Source: Accumulibacter sp. (GTDB lineage: Bacteria > Pseudomonadota > Gammaproteobacteria > Burkholderiales > Rhodocyclaceae). From it: a stretch of DNA of 64,000 nt. Of the stretch, positions 50,349-58,666 are shown piece after piece. The stretch spans positions 1-64,000 of the forward strand of contig JACKLW010000009.1 of NCBI GenBank assembly GCA_024235715.1. Reading direction: 5' to 3'. The number at the start of each line of letters is the position of its first letter. The first letter of the stretch is position 1. Below the pieces are notes generated by a model, which was given only the letters and a program-made list of their open reading frames with translations, searched no databases and was not told the origin of the DNA. A program made the translations under genes and the position numbers.

Positions 50349-52520
50349 ATGTCAATAAGCAAACTGTCGGCAATCCGACGCGCCGATCCCTACCTTGAAC
50401 GCGAGTTGAAGACCTATGATCAGCCCCTGCCGTCGCGGGAGTACATCCTGCAGATTCTCGAGGAGCAGGGCCGGCCGGTCAGCTTCGACGCGCTGTGTGC
50501 GCTGCTCGACATGCAGAGGCATGAACTGGAACTGTTGCAGCGCCGCTTGCGGGCGATGGAGCGCGAAGCGCAGGTGTTGCGCAACCGCAAGGGCGCGTAC
50601 ATCCTTCCGGAACGTGCCAGTCTGATCGCCGGGCGTATCGAGGGGCACCCGGATGGCTACGGCTTCCTGGTTCCCGACGATGGTGGCGAGGATCTTTTTC
50701 TCGAAGCCCGGCAGATGTCGAAGGCGCTGCATCGCGATCGCGCCCTGGTGCGCGTTGTCGGCATGGACCGCAGGGGGCGTCGCGAAGGGGTGATCGTCGA
50801 AGTTCTGGAGCGCGCCAACCGCATGGTTGTTGGTCGCGTACTTATCGAGCACGGCATTACCCTGGTGGTGCCCGAGAACCGGCGTATCAATCAGGATATT
50901 CTGGTGACCCCGGAGAGCCGGAGCGGCGTTCGCCCGGGCGAAGTGGTCACGGTCGAGATCATCGAGCAACCCGACCGGCACGCGAAGCCGATCGGGCGCA
51001 TCGTTGAGGTGCTCGGCAATTACGCGGATCCGGGCATGGAAATCGAAATCGCATTGCGCAAGCACGAGTTGCCATTCGAGTTCTCGACTGCAGCGCTTGG
51101 CGAAGCAGCGGACCTGCCGGATGCGCTCACGTCGTCCGACGCGGCAGACCGGAAGGACCTGCGCGCGCTGCCGCTGCTAACCATCGACGGCGAGACGGCG
51201 AGGGATTTCGACGACGCGGTTTTCGCCGAGAAGAAGGACGGTGGCTGGCGACTGGTGGTGGCGATTGCCGATGTCAGCCACTATGTGCGGCCGGCGACGG
51301 CGCTCGATGGCGAGGCTCGCGAGCGCGGCAATTCGGTCTATTTTCCGCGTCGCGTGATTCCGATGTTGCCGGAAAAACTGTCGAATGGTCTCTGTTCGCT
51401 GAACCCCGACGTCGATCGTCTGGCGATGGTCTGCGATATGGTGATCGACCAGAGCGGTGTGATCACCGACTACCAGTTCTACGAGGCCATATTTCGTTCG
51501 CACGCGCGCTTGACCTACGATCAGGTGTGGAATTGGCTGAGCGGGGCGGCGCAGCCCGAGAGCGACGTTCACCGCCGGCTGCAGCCGCAGTTGCAGGCAC
51601 TGTATGCCTTGTTCAAAGTGCTCAGCGAAGCGCGCGACAAGCGCGGCGCGATCGATTTTGAAACCATCGAGACGATGATGTTGTTCAACGAACAGGGCAA
51701 GATCGAGCGCATCGTTCCCGTACACCGTAACGATGCACACCGTGTCATCGAGGAGTGCATGCTGGCCGCAAACGTATGCGCATCGGGCTTTCTGCAGGCC
51801 AACCGGCAGGCCTGCCTGTATCGGATTCACGAGGGACCGACGCCGGAGAAGCTGGAGGCGCTGCGCAACTTCCTCAAGGAGTTTGCCATCGGTCTCGGCG
51901 GCGGCGACGATCCGACCGCCAGCGACTATGCCGAATTGCTGGACAGCATCAAGACGCGTCCGGACGCCCAGTTGCTGCAGACAGTGATGCTGCGCTCGCT
52001 GCGTCAGGCCCAGTACAGCCCTGACAACGTTGGTCATTTCGGGCTTTCCTACGAGCACTATACCCATTTCACTTCGCCGATACGGCGCTATCCGGATCTC
52101 CTGGTTCATCGTTCGATCAAGGCGGTACTCGCCGGCACCAGCTACGCTCCGGGCAAATGGGACGAGATCGGTGCGCACTGCTCGCTGACCGAGCGGCGTG
52201 CCGACGAAGCCACGCGCGATGTCACCAACTGGCTGAAGTGCTATTACATGCGCGACCGAATCGGCGAAGCCTTTGCCGGGACGATTGCCGCGGTAGTGCC
52301 TTTCGGGGTCTTTGTTGCGCTCGACGAGGTCTATGTCGAGGGGCTGGTGCATGTCTCTGAACTCGGGGAAGACTACTTCAAGTACGACAGCGTCAGACAC
52401 CAGATGCTTGGCGAGCGTAGCGCGAAACGCTATCGCCTCGGCGACCGCCTGCAGGTGAAGCTGGTCAAGGCCGATCTCGAGACAGGGCGGATTGACTTCG
52501 TGCTCTGCGAAACAACGTGA
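50349..52520 (+). CDS. rnr: Ribonuclease R
   Basis: 723 residues. An N-terminal winged-helix-like region (YILQILEEQGRPVSFDALCA) leads to cold-shock domains (IEGHPDGYGFLVPDDGGEDL), then the RNB catalytic core: TIDGETARDFDDAVFAEKKD (metal Asp cluster), VAIADVSHYVRPATALDGEA, RGNSVYFPRRVIPMLPEKLS and HYTHFTSPIRRYPDLLVHRS. An S1 domain follows (GTIAAVVPFGVFVALDEVYV). It degrades structured RNA 3' to 5' and, in enterobacteria, helps in trans-translation. It begins 38 bases after the divergent tRNA. The C-terminal basic tail of E. coli RNase R is absent. Confidence 0.94.
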   Translation: MSISKLSAIRRADPYLERELKTYDQPLPSREYILQILEEQGRPVSFDALCALLDMQRHELELLQRRLRAMEREAQVLRNRKGAYILPERASLIAGRIEGHPDGYGFLVPDDGGEDLFLEARQMSKALHRDRALVRVVGMDRRGRREGVIVEVLERANRMVVGRVLIEHGITLVVPENRRINQDILVTPESRSGVRPGEVVTVEIIEQPDRHAKPIGRIVEVLGNYADPGMEIEIALRKHELPFEFSTAALGEAADLPDALTSSDAADRKDLRALPLLTIDGETARDFDDAVFAEKKDGGWRLVVAIADVSHYVRPATALDGEARERGNSVYFPRRVIPMLPEKLSNGLCSLNPDVDRLAMVCDMVIDQSGVITDYQFYEAIFRSHARLTYDQVWNWLSGAAQPESDVHRRLQPQLQALYALFKVLSEARDKRGAIDFETIETMMLFNEQGKIERIVPVHRNDAHRVIEECMLAANVCASGFLQANRQACLYRIHEGPTPEKLEALRNFLKEFAIGLGGGDDPTASDYAELLDSIKTRPDAQLLQTVMLRSLRQAQYSPDNVGHFGLSYEHYTHFTSPIRRYPDLLVHRSIKAVLAGTSYAPGKWDEIGAHCSLTERRADEATRDVTNWLKCYYMRDRIGEAFAGTIAAVVPFGVFVALDEVYVEGLVHVSELGEDYFKYDSVRHQMLGERSAKRYRLGDRLQVKLVKADLETGRIDFVLCETT

Positions 52521-52716
52521 CGCGCCGTTTGACGGCTGCGGCGATGCCGGCCCAGGGCGCGAAAGGCGGCGCCGGCAGACGTTCGTGACCGTGCCGCATC
52601 GCGAACGGTGCGGTGCACGATCGGCTGCCGCCGGCTGGGGCGTCTGACGCGAGTGTGCCCAGTCTGGTAGACTCTGGCGCCCGAGATCGATCACCGGAAC
52701 CTCTGGAGAACCCTTG

Positions 52717-52863
52717 ATGCCCGACGACCTGGCCATGTCCAGCGCTACCCGACGCGCTGCCCGAAGCAATCCCCGCGCCCGGGAAGCGCAGTGGAACGTG
52801 CTCCCGCCGACGACGCGGGCAGCGCCGGCGGAAGGTCCATCGATCGGCGGTGCAGGGTGTTGA
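52717..52863 (+). CDS. 48-codon ORF preceding bluB (possible leader peptide)
   Basis: ATG 52717 has a good ribosome site (GGAGAA 7 bases upstream). The peptide starts MPDDLAMSSATRRAARSNPR and is Arg/Ala-rich. Its TGA (52861-52863) overlaps a TTG/GTG start of bluB, as in translational coupling. No family recognised; it may be a real small protein, a leader or simply the true 5' context of bluB. No B12 riboswitch box was seen here. Confidence 0.4.
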   Translation: MPDDLAMSSATRRAARSNPRAREAQWNVLPPTTRAAPAEGPSIGGAGC

Positions 52864-53531
52864 GCGAGCATCGTTACCCGTCGGCGGACGTGGCCGCCAT
52901 CGAGCGGGTTATCCGTGAGCGCCGCGACATCCGGCAATTTTCTGCCGGGCAGCTGCCGGAGGGCCTGCTGGGCCGTCTGGTCGAGGCGGCCCACCGCGCG
53001 CCGTCGGTCGGTTACATGCAGCCCTGGCGCTTCGTGCGCATCGCCACTTCTTCGAACCGCGAAGCGCTGTGGCGCATCGTCGATCAGGAACGCATGGCGA
53101 CCGCGGCCAGCCTGCCGACGCGCGCCGCCGAATTCCTCAAGCTAAAGATCGATGGTATTCGCGAGGCCGCGGAAGTCCTGGTCGTGGCGCTGATGCCCGG
53201 TCGCGAGGCGCACATCTTCGGCCGCCGCACACTGCCCGAAATGGACCTCGCGTCGACCGCCTGCGCCATCCAGAACATGTGGTTGCTGGCCCGGGCTGAA
53301 GGGGTCGGCCTGGGCTGGGTGTCGTTCTTTGACCCCGAGGCGGTTGCCTCCTTGCTGGAAATGCCGCCGGGCAGTCATCCGGTCGCCATTCTCTGTCTTG
53401 GCCCGGTAGCGGAGTTTCCGCCGGTGCCGGTGCTCGAAACACAAGGCTGGGGTAGCCGCCTGCCGCTTGACGAGGTGCTCTTCGAGGATCGTTGGCGCGC
53501 CGGCGCCGGTGGCACGCCGACGGCCTATTGA
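52857..53531 (+). CDS. bluB: 5,6-Dimethylbenzimidazole synthase BluB
   Basis: About 224 residues from GTG 52857 (TTG 52860 or ATG 52791 are alternatives). Nitroreductase-like flavoprotein: RRDIRQFSAGQLPEGLLGRL, VEAAHRAPSVGYMQPWRFVR, RTLPEMDLASTACAIQNMWL, and GVGLGWVSFFDPEAVASLLE. BluB cannibalises FMN with O2 to make the lower ligand of B12. It fits the B12 uptake operon 6 kb downstream and implies aerobic ligand synthesis or salvage. Confidence 0.88.
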   Translation: MLSEHRYPSADVAAIERVIRERRDIRQFSAGQLPEGLLGRLVEAAHRAPSVGYMQPWRFVRIATSSNREALWRIVDQERMATAASLPTRAAEFLKLKIDGIREAAEVLVVALMPGREAHIFGRRTLPEMDLASTACAIQNMWLLARAEGVGLGWVSFFDPEAVASLLEMPPGSHPVAILCLGPVAEFPPVPVLETQGWGSRLPLDEVLFEDRWRAGAGGTPTAY

Positions 53532-53629
53532 TGGGATGGCGCTCGATATCGTGGACGCACGCCTGGCGGGCTGGTCGTGCAGGCAAAGCGCTTTTTTCTT
53601 GACTCTATGCTCTAAACCGGACTCGACCT

Positions 53630-54133
53630 GTGACTGACCTGGCCAGCCGCCGCAACTTTCTCCGTGGCCGATTCGCGCGACAGCGCAAGGCGTTGCCGCG
53701 GCCACCGTGGGCACTCGCCGAGGAGGCGTTTCTGCAGGTCTGTACGCGTTGTGCTGACTGCCAGCCGGTCTGTCCGACCGGAGTCATCAGTACCCGTGAT
53801 GGCGGCTATCCCGCGCTGGATTTCGGCGTCGGCGAATGCACCTTCGGCGCTGCTTGCGCCGACGCCTGCGGCAGCGGTGCCTTGCAGCGCGAGGAGGGGC
53901 TGCCGCGCTGGCTGCTGCGGGCGACGATCGGCGAGCGCTGCCTGGCCGTTCGGCAGGTCGAGTGCCGGACCTGCGGCGGCCATTGCCGGGCAGCAGCGAT
54001 CCACTTCATGCCCATGGTCGGCAACGTATCGCTGCCCGTGGTTGACGTTTCGCGGTGCACCGGCTGTGGTGCCTGCGTCATGCCGTGCCCGACCGCGGCC
54101 ATCAGCATTGGAGAACTCGATGGGCGGACGTAA
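53630..54133 (+). CDS. napF: NapF-type ferredoxin
   Basis: 167 residues from GTG 53630. N-terminal arginine-rich segment (ASRRNFLRGRFARQRKALPR) then four cysteine clusters: CTRCADCQPVCP, CTFGAACADACGS, CRTCGGHC and CTGCGACVMPCP. Number and spacing match NapF, an accessory iron-sulfur protein of periplasmic nitrate reductase that acts on NapA maturation in the cytoplasm. The nap genes themselves are absent; a decayed napD/napB piece lies at 57.1 kb on the other strand. Confidence 0.85.
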   Translation: MTDLASRRNFLRGRFARQRKALPRPPWALAEEAFLQVCTRCADCQPVCPTGVISTRDGGYPALDFGVGECTFGAACADACGSGALQREEGLPRWLLRATIGERCLAVRQVECRTCGGHCRAAAIHFMPMVGNVSLPVVDVSRCTGCGACVMPCPTAAISIGELDGRT

Positions 54134-54142
54134 GGGCAATGC

Positions 54143-57016
54143 ATGCGCCTGCAACCGAGTGCGGTCGGGGATCGCCTGCGGGAGGTCCCGCCCGTGAGCG
54201 AAGAGCGATCACAGGCGTCCGTGGCGGAAATCCCGCCGGACACGTCGGCAACCTTGCTGCGCGTGCTGACCGCGCTGGTCGCAGAAACACGCCCGGGACG
54301 GGTCGGGCGGGTGAGCATGAGCAGTCATCTGGAGCGTGATCTCGGCCTCGACAGCCTGGCGCGGGTCGAACTCCTGTTGCGTGTCGGCAGCGAGTTGGGC
54401 CGTTCCCTGCCGGAAGCCGCGCTGGCCGAGGCCGAGACGGCGCAGGATCTGCTGCGCTTCATCGATCGTGCTGGCGTCGAGGAGAGGGCGGCCGTGGCCG
54501 TTGATCTGGCGCCAGCCGCTGGCCCGGTCAGCGTACCCACTGCAGCAGCGACGCTGGTCGAAGTCCTCGAGTGGCACGCGCAGCGCCATCCGCAACGTGC
54601 GCATGTGCTGCTCTACGGCGGCGAACACGGCGAGTTCCGTCCGGAGACGATTTCCTATGCCGACCTGTTCGAGCAGTCGCGCCGCATTGCCACCGGTCTG
54701 GTGACGCGCGGACTCGTGCCGCGGCAAACGGTGGCCTTGATGCTGCCGACGGGCCGTGACTACCTGTGCAGCTTTTTCGGGGTGCTGCTCGCCGGCGGTG
54801 TGCCGGTGCCGATCTACCCGCCAGCGCGGCTGGCGCAGATCGAAGATCACCTGCGCCGGCACGCGCGCATTCTGGCCAACGCCGAAGCAGTGTTCATCAT
54901 CACCGTGCCGCAGGCAAAGGGTGTCGCGGCGTTGCTGCGCCGCGACGCGCCGACGCTCAGCGAAATCCTTACGCCAACGGAACTCGACAGCGAACCGATC
55001 GATCTTCTCTATCGCGCTGTACCGGAAGACATTGCCTTTCTGCAATATACCTCCGGCAGCACCGGCGACCCGAAAGGCGTTGTGCTCAGCCACGCCAACC
55101 TGCTGGCCAACGTGCGGGCGATGGGTGAGGCCTGCGATGCCAGCAGTGACGACGTCTTCATTTCGTGGCTGCCGCTCTATCACGACATGGGCTTGATCGG
55201 CGCCTGGTTCTGTCCGCTCTACTTCGGAATGCAACTGGTGTTGATGTCGCCGCTGGCTTTCCTGTCGCGACCGGTACGCTGGCTGCGGGCGATCTCGGAT
55301 CATCGTGGCACGATTTCGCCGGCGCCCAACTTTGCTTACGAACTCTGCGCGCGCAAGCTCAGCGACGCCGACCTGCAAGGGCTCGATCTCTCTTCCTGGC
55401 GGCTGGCACTGAACGGCGCAGAACCGGTGAGTCCGGCGACGCTGCAAGCTTTCGCCGAACGTTTTGCCGCCTACGGTCTGCGCGGTGAGGCGATCACCCC
55501 TGTCTACGGCCTCGCCGAATGCTCGGTCGGACTGGCTTTCCCGCCCCTGGCGCGCGGTCCATGTATCGACCGGATCAAGCGGGAAGAACTGGTCAGCAGG
55601 AAATGCGCCGTCCAGGCTGCCGACGGCGATACGGACCCGATGCCGGTTCCGGCCTGTGGTCGCGCCTTGCCGGGGCACGAAATTCGCATCGTCGACGATG
55701 AAGGCTGCGAACTGCCGGATCGGCGTGTCGGGCGGCTGCAGTTCCGCGGCCCGTCGACGACACGTGGCTACTATCGTAATCCGGCCGCGACGCAGGCGCT
55801 GTTCAGTGGCAACTGGCTGGATTCCGGTGACTACGCTTACACCGTTGACGGGGAAGTCTATCTGACCGGTCGGGTCAAGGATCTGATCATACGTGGCGGA
55901 CGCAACCTCTATCCGTACGAACTCGAGCAGGCGGTCGGCAACATCCCGGGTGTGCGCAAAGGCTGCGTTGCGGTGTTTGCCAGCAGCGATCCGCTCAATG
56001 CCAGCGAACGGCTGGTGGTTCTCGCGGAGACACGCGAGGAGGACCCAGAACTGCGCGAGTCACTCCGACAAAAAATCAACGAAGCTGCGGTGGACGCGAT
56101 CGGCATGCCAGCGGACGAAGTCGTTCTGGCACCACCGAATTCGGTGCTCAAGACCTCGAGTGGCAAGATTCGTCGCAACGCGTCACGCGACGCTTTCGAG
56201 AGAGGCTTGATCGGCGCGGCTACCATGCCTGCCCGGCAGCAGATGGTGCGCCTTGGCGTCGCCTCGCTGCGCGCTCGCCTTGCCGAGTTGGCGCGGCGAG
56301 GTGGCAGGCGCCTGTACGGGGCCTGGTGCTGGGGCATCTTTCTGCTTATCGGCGTACCGGTAGCGGCAATCGTCGTCGTCCTGCGCTCGCCGACGGCCGG
56401 TCGTCGCCTCGTACACCACGCCGCGCGCGCCTTCCTGGCCCTGGCTGGACTTCGCCTGGAGACCCGCGGCGTAGATGAGCTGCCGACGCTGCCTCATCTG
56501 CTGCTGGTCAACCACTGCAGCTACGTCGATGCCCTGGCGCTTTGCGCGGCATTGCCGCCGGACCGGGCCTACTGCTTTGTCGCCAAGCGCGAGTTCGTCG
56601 AACAGCCAGTGCTCCACGCTTTTCTGGGCGCACTCGGGACGCTGTTCGTCGAGCGATTTTCGGCGGCGAGGAGTGCCGAGGACGTTGACGAGATCGCGGC
56701 GGCCCTGCGACGAGGTCAGAATCTGGTCATCTTCCCGGAAGGGACCTTCTCGCGCGAAGCGGGCCTGAAGCCGTTTCGCATGGGGGCATTCGTCGCCGCT
56801 GCGCGTGCCGGAACGCCAGTGCTGGTGAGCGGTCTGTGCGGCTCGCGGGCGATCCTGCGCGATCAGACCTGGATGCCGCGCCGCGGCAGGCTCAAGTTGG
56901 CCGTCGGGACCTTGCTTGTGCCGCCTGGTGATGGCTGGGCCGCTGCGGTAAGCCTGCGTGACAGCGCGCGCAAGGAAATGCTGCGCCTTTGCGGCGAGCA
57001 CGATCTCGAGCGCTAA
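54143..57016 (+). CDS. ACP-acyl-AMP ligase-acyltransferase fusion
   Basis: 957 residues. An N-terminal acyl carrier domain (about 35-110, DLGLDSLARVELLLRVG; Ser71 is the phosphopantetheine site) comes first. The AMP-binding ligase (about 125-690) has QYTSGSTGDPKGVVLSHANL, YGLAECSVGLAFPPL, SGDYAYTVDGEVYLTGRVKD and a terminal LKTSSGKIRRNASRD, closest in style to fatty acyl-AMP ligases. A helix (about 725-748) leads to a PlsC-like domain (NHCSYVDALALCAALP; FPEGTFSREAGLKPFRMGAF). It may load an acyl chain on its own carrier and hand it to a lipid acceptor, which is inference. It follows napF by nine bases. Confidence 0.85.
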   Translation: MRLQPSAVGDRLREVPPVSEERSQASVAEIPPDTSATLLRVLTALVAETRPGRVGRVSMSSHLERDLGLDSLARVELLLRVGSELGRSLPEAALAEAETAQDLLRFIDRAGVEERAAVAVDLAPAAGPVSVPTAAATLVEVLEWHAQRHPQRAHVLLYGGEHGEFRPETISYADLFEQSRRIATGLVTRGLVPRQTVALMLPTGRDYLCSFFGVLLAGGVPVPIYPPARLAQIEDHLRRHARILANAEAVFIITVPQAKGVAALLRRDAPTLSEILTPTELDSEPIDLLYRAVPEDIAFLQYTSGSTGDPKGVVLSHANLLANVRAMGEACDASSDDVFISWLPLYHDMGLIGAWFCPLYFGMQLVLMSPLAFLSRPVRWLRAISDHRGTISPAPNFAYELCARKLSDADLQGLDLSSWRLALNGAEPVSPATLQAFAERFAAYGLRGEAITPVYGLAECSVGLAFPPLARGPCIDRIKREELVSRKCAVQAADGDTDPMPVPACGRALPGHEIRIVDDEGCELPDRRVGRLQFRGPSTTRGYYRNPAATQALFSGNWLDSGDYAYTVDGEVYLTGRVKDLIIRGGRNLYPYELEQAVGNIPGVRKGCVAVFASSDPLNASERLVVLAETREEDPELRESLRQKINEAAVDAIGMPADEVVLAPPNSVLKTSSGKIRRNASRDAFERGLIGAATMPARQQMVRLGVASLRARLAELARRGGRRLYGAWCWGIFLLIGVPVAAIVVVLRSPTAGRRLVHHAARAFLALAGLRLETRGVDELPTLPHLLLVNHCSYVDALALCAALPPDRAYCFVAKREFVEQPVLHAFLGALGTLFVERFSAARSAEDVDEIAAALRRGQNLVIFPEGTFSREAGLKPFRMGAFVAAARAGTPVLVSGLCGSRAILRDQTWMPRRGRLKLAVGTLLVPPGDGWAAAVSLRDSARKEMLRLCGEHDLER

Positions 57017-57093
57017 GCGGAAACGGGCGTCGCCACGCGGCGACTGCGCTCACTGATCTGCGGCTCCGGGCGAGGACTGCCGGCAGCGCCGTC

Positions 57094-57337
57094 TCAGGCC
57101 CTCTTGACGGCATCGCCCTTGAATGCGTCGTCAACCTGCGGTATGTGACACTGCACGCAATTGTAGCGACCGTCGGTCGCTGTCGGCTTCGATGGTCACG
57201 ATCATTTGGCCATTCTCGGTGGCTGCATGAAATTGAACGCCGTCCAATGGCAAGAGGCCGTTGTGCACCTGTTGTTGCACTTCGGCCCGGGCGTTGACCA
57301 GCAGGCGGTCTTCAGGTCCTCGCTTGCAAGCGGCCAA
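57094..57337 (-). pseudogene. napD-napB deletion scar
   Basis: From 57337 on the minus strand, DRLLVNARAEVQQQVHNGLL then LDGVQFHAATENGQMIVTIE and ADSDR reads as the C-terminal two-thirds of NapD. After a one-base frame change the sequence continues TDGRYNCVQCHIPQVDDAFK with a stop at 57094: a CxxCH haem site followed by IPQ, the C-terminal haem of NapB. The joint suggests a deletion that removed napA and the genes between napD and napB. Identification is from motifs and remains to be confirmed by search. Confidence 0.62.
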
Positions 57338-57370
57338 GGGGTTGCCGCCGGGCGGCGGCGGGGTGGGACG

Positions 57371-57404
57371 AAAAAAAGCGCGGGACCGAAGGTTCCGCGC
57401 TTTT
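57371..57404 (-). terminator. Intrinsic terminator of 6S RNA
   Basis: The perfect 11-bp stem AGCGCGGGACC/GGTTCCGCGCT (one G.U) has a GAA loop on the plus strand, and on the minus strand it is followed by T7. It begins a few bases after the 6S RNA 3' end. Confidence 0.85.
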
Positions 57405-57410
57405 CAATCT

Positions 57411-57590
57411 TGTCCCCGCGAGTGCCGTCAGGCCGGCATCCTGAACCTGGGTTCAGATAGGTCACTTTCCTTCCGCATCAGGCAAGCCCGACTTAGGGGC
57501 ACGCACAACAGCGGTTTCTATGGTCTGCGACCAATGCCAATTTGCATTGGTTCAAGGAATCTATGACCTTAACAAACACCGCAGGGAACT
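57411..57590 (-). ncRNA. ssrS: 6S RNA
   Basis: About 180 bases downstream of zapA on the same strand, the usual site in proteobacteria. The ends pair (TCCCTGCG near 57588 with CGCGGGGA near 57413), and internal stretches TTCCTTGAACCAATGCA, and CTGAACCCAGGTTCAGG with GATGCCGG, match the conserved 3' central region of 6S RNA. It binds sigma70-RNA polymerase and represses transcription in stationary phase. Exact ends are estimated. Confidence 0.8.
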
Positions 57591-57612
57591 CTCTCGGAGT
57601 TTTCAGAACTTC

Positions 57613-57945
57613 CTACAGCGGCTTCAGCACCGCCTCGAGTTCTGTCTCCATGTGGCAAATTCTACGCCTAAAGGCGTCGATGTCCAGCCCTATTTCTGAT
57701 TCAATTTTCTGATCTTCGGTGAGTACCTCCTGATTCCTGCAGAGGTATTCGTGGGCAATGTTCAGGGCTGCCATGACGGCGATCCGCTCGGCGAGATTGC
57801 TCTTGGTCTTCTCGGCAATGTCGCGCATCTTGCCGTCCACGTAAGCTGCAGCGTCGAGCAGTGCCGCATGCTCCGCTGCCGGGCAGGCAACGCGGTACTC
57901 CTTGCCAAGAAGCGTGATGTCGAGGAAGTGGGTTTCGTTGGGCAT
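57613..57945 (-). CDS. zapA: Cell-division protein ZapA
   Basis: 110 residues: FLDITLLGKEYRVACPAAEH, AAYVDGKMRDIAEKTKSNLA, ERIAVMAALNIAHEYLCRNQ then a C-terminal coiled coil. It cross-links FtsZ filaments at the Z ring. Lies between zapB and 6S RNA on the minus strand, a conserved arrangement. Confidence 0.92.
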   Translation of the reverse strand: MPNETHFLDITLLGKEYRVACPAAEHAALLDAAAYVDGKMRDIAEKTKSNLAERIAVMAALNIAHEYLCRNQEVLTEDQKIESEIGLDIDAFRRRICHMETELEAVLKPL

Positions 57946-57974
57946 CGGAAGAAAGGGCTTTCAGGCGGGGGCTC

Positions 57975-58175
57975 TCAGGCTTCCGCTTCGGGCAGTTGCT
58001 GGGCCAGCTGTTCGAGCCGCTCAGAGGCTGTGCGCATGCGCTCGACGAGGCCTTGTCTGGTCGCTTCGGCGACAGCCAGTTTCTCGCGGAGCCCGTCATT
58101 CTCTGCGCGCAAATCGTGACAGAGTGCGACGACTTGCGCAATCTTGTTTTCGAGCGCATCCAGTTCATTAAGCAT
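57975..58175 (-). CDS. zapB: ZapB-like coiled-coil division protein
   Basis: 66 residues: MLNELDALENKIAQVVALCH DLRAENDGLREKLAVAEATR (split here), one continuous coiled coil as in the ZapB/TIGR02449 family. Cotranscribed with zapA 29 bases away. Too short for a confident distinction between ZapB and a similar coiled coil. Confidence 0.75.
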   Translation of the reverse strand: MLNELDALENKIAQVVALCHDLRAENDGLREKLAVAEATRQGLVERMRTASERLEQLAQQLPEAEA

Positions 58176-58339
58176 GGCCAGACTATAGATTCAACAAGCG
58201 CATCCGGTCAAGGTGTGCAGGTCGCTTGCCGAGCTGGCGCCGGCAGCCGAACCGGCTTTCTGCGGCGGCGCCGGGTGGTTTGGCGCCGGGCGCGCTATAA
58301 TCCGCGTCTTCGTCGATTCTGGTCGACGGAAAAGATCGT

Positions 58340-58520
58340 GCAAGGTGCCGCAGCGCAGATTCTCTGCAGCGGTTAAACGGGAAGCAGGTGCGTGTTCGCT
58401 CGAACGCCATGCCTGAGCTGCCCCCGCAACGGTAAGCGAGTGTGGGTATGTCGAAGTGCCACTGGGCGCAGGCCTGGGAAGGCGACATTCCAAGACTCGC
58501 GAGCCCGGATACCGGCCTTC
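58340..58520 (+). promoter_or_regulatory. Cobalamin (AdoCbl) riboswitch
   Basis: Conserved elements occur in order: AAACGGGAAGCAGGTG at about 58375-58390, the B12 box core CCCCGCAACGGTAAGC (58422-58437), CCACTGGG (about 58459), GGGAAGGC (about 58476) and GAGCCCGGATACCGGCC (58501-58517). It precedes btuB by about 150 bases and would lower expression when cobalamin is plentiful. The B12 box differs from the common form at one base (CGGTAA for CTGTAA). Confidence 0.9.
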
Positions 58521-58666
58521 GCACACATTGGACGGAAGTGCCGCGGGGAAGCGGACACGGAACGCTCGGCCGTCGTGCCTGTCTCGTTGTCTTCTCCCTC
58601 GCGCAGTCCGTATTTTTTGCTCGCCGGCTTGCGGGGACGCTTGCCGGAAACACGGAGAAACCCACC

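Noticed and set aside
52521-52716. A second cobalamin riboswitch ahead of bluB
   Set aside because: The B12 box core CCCCGCAAC is absent in this stretch.
51177-52994. A 605-codon minus-strand frame over rnr and bluB
   Set aside because: Composition of a shadow frame; rnr has full domain support in the opposite direction.
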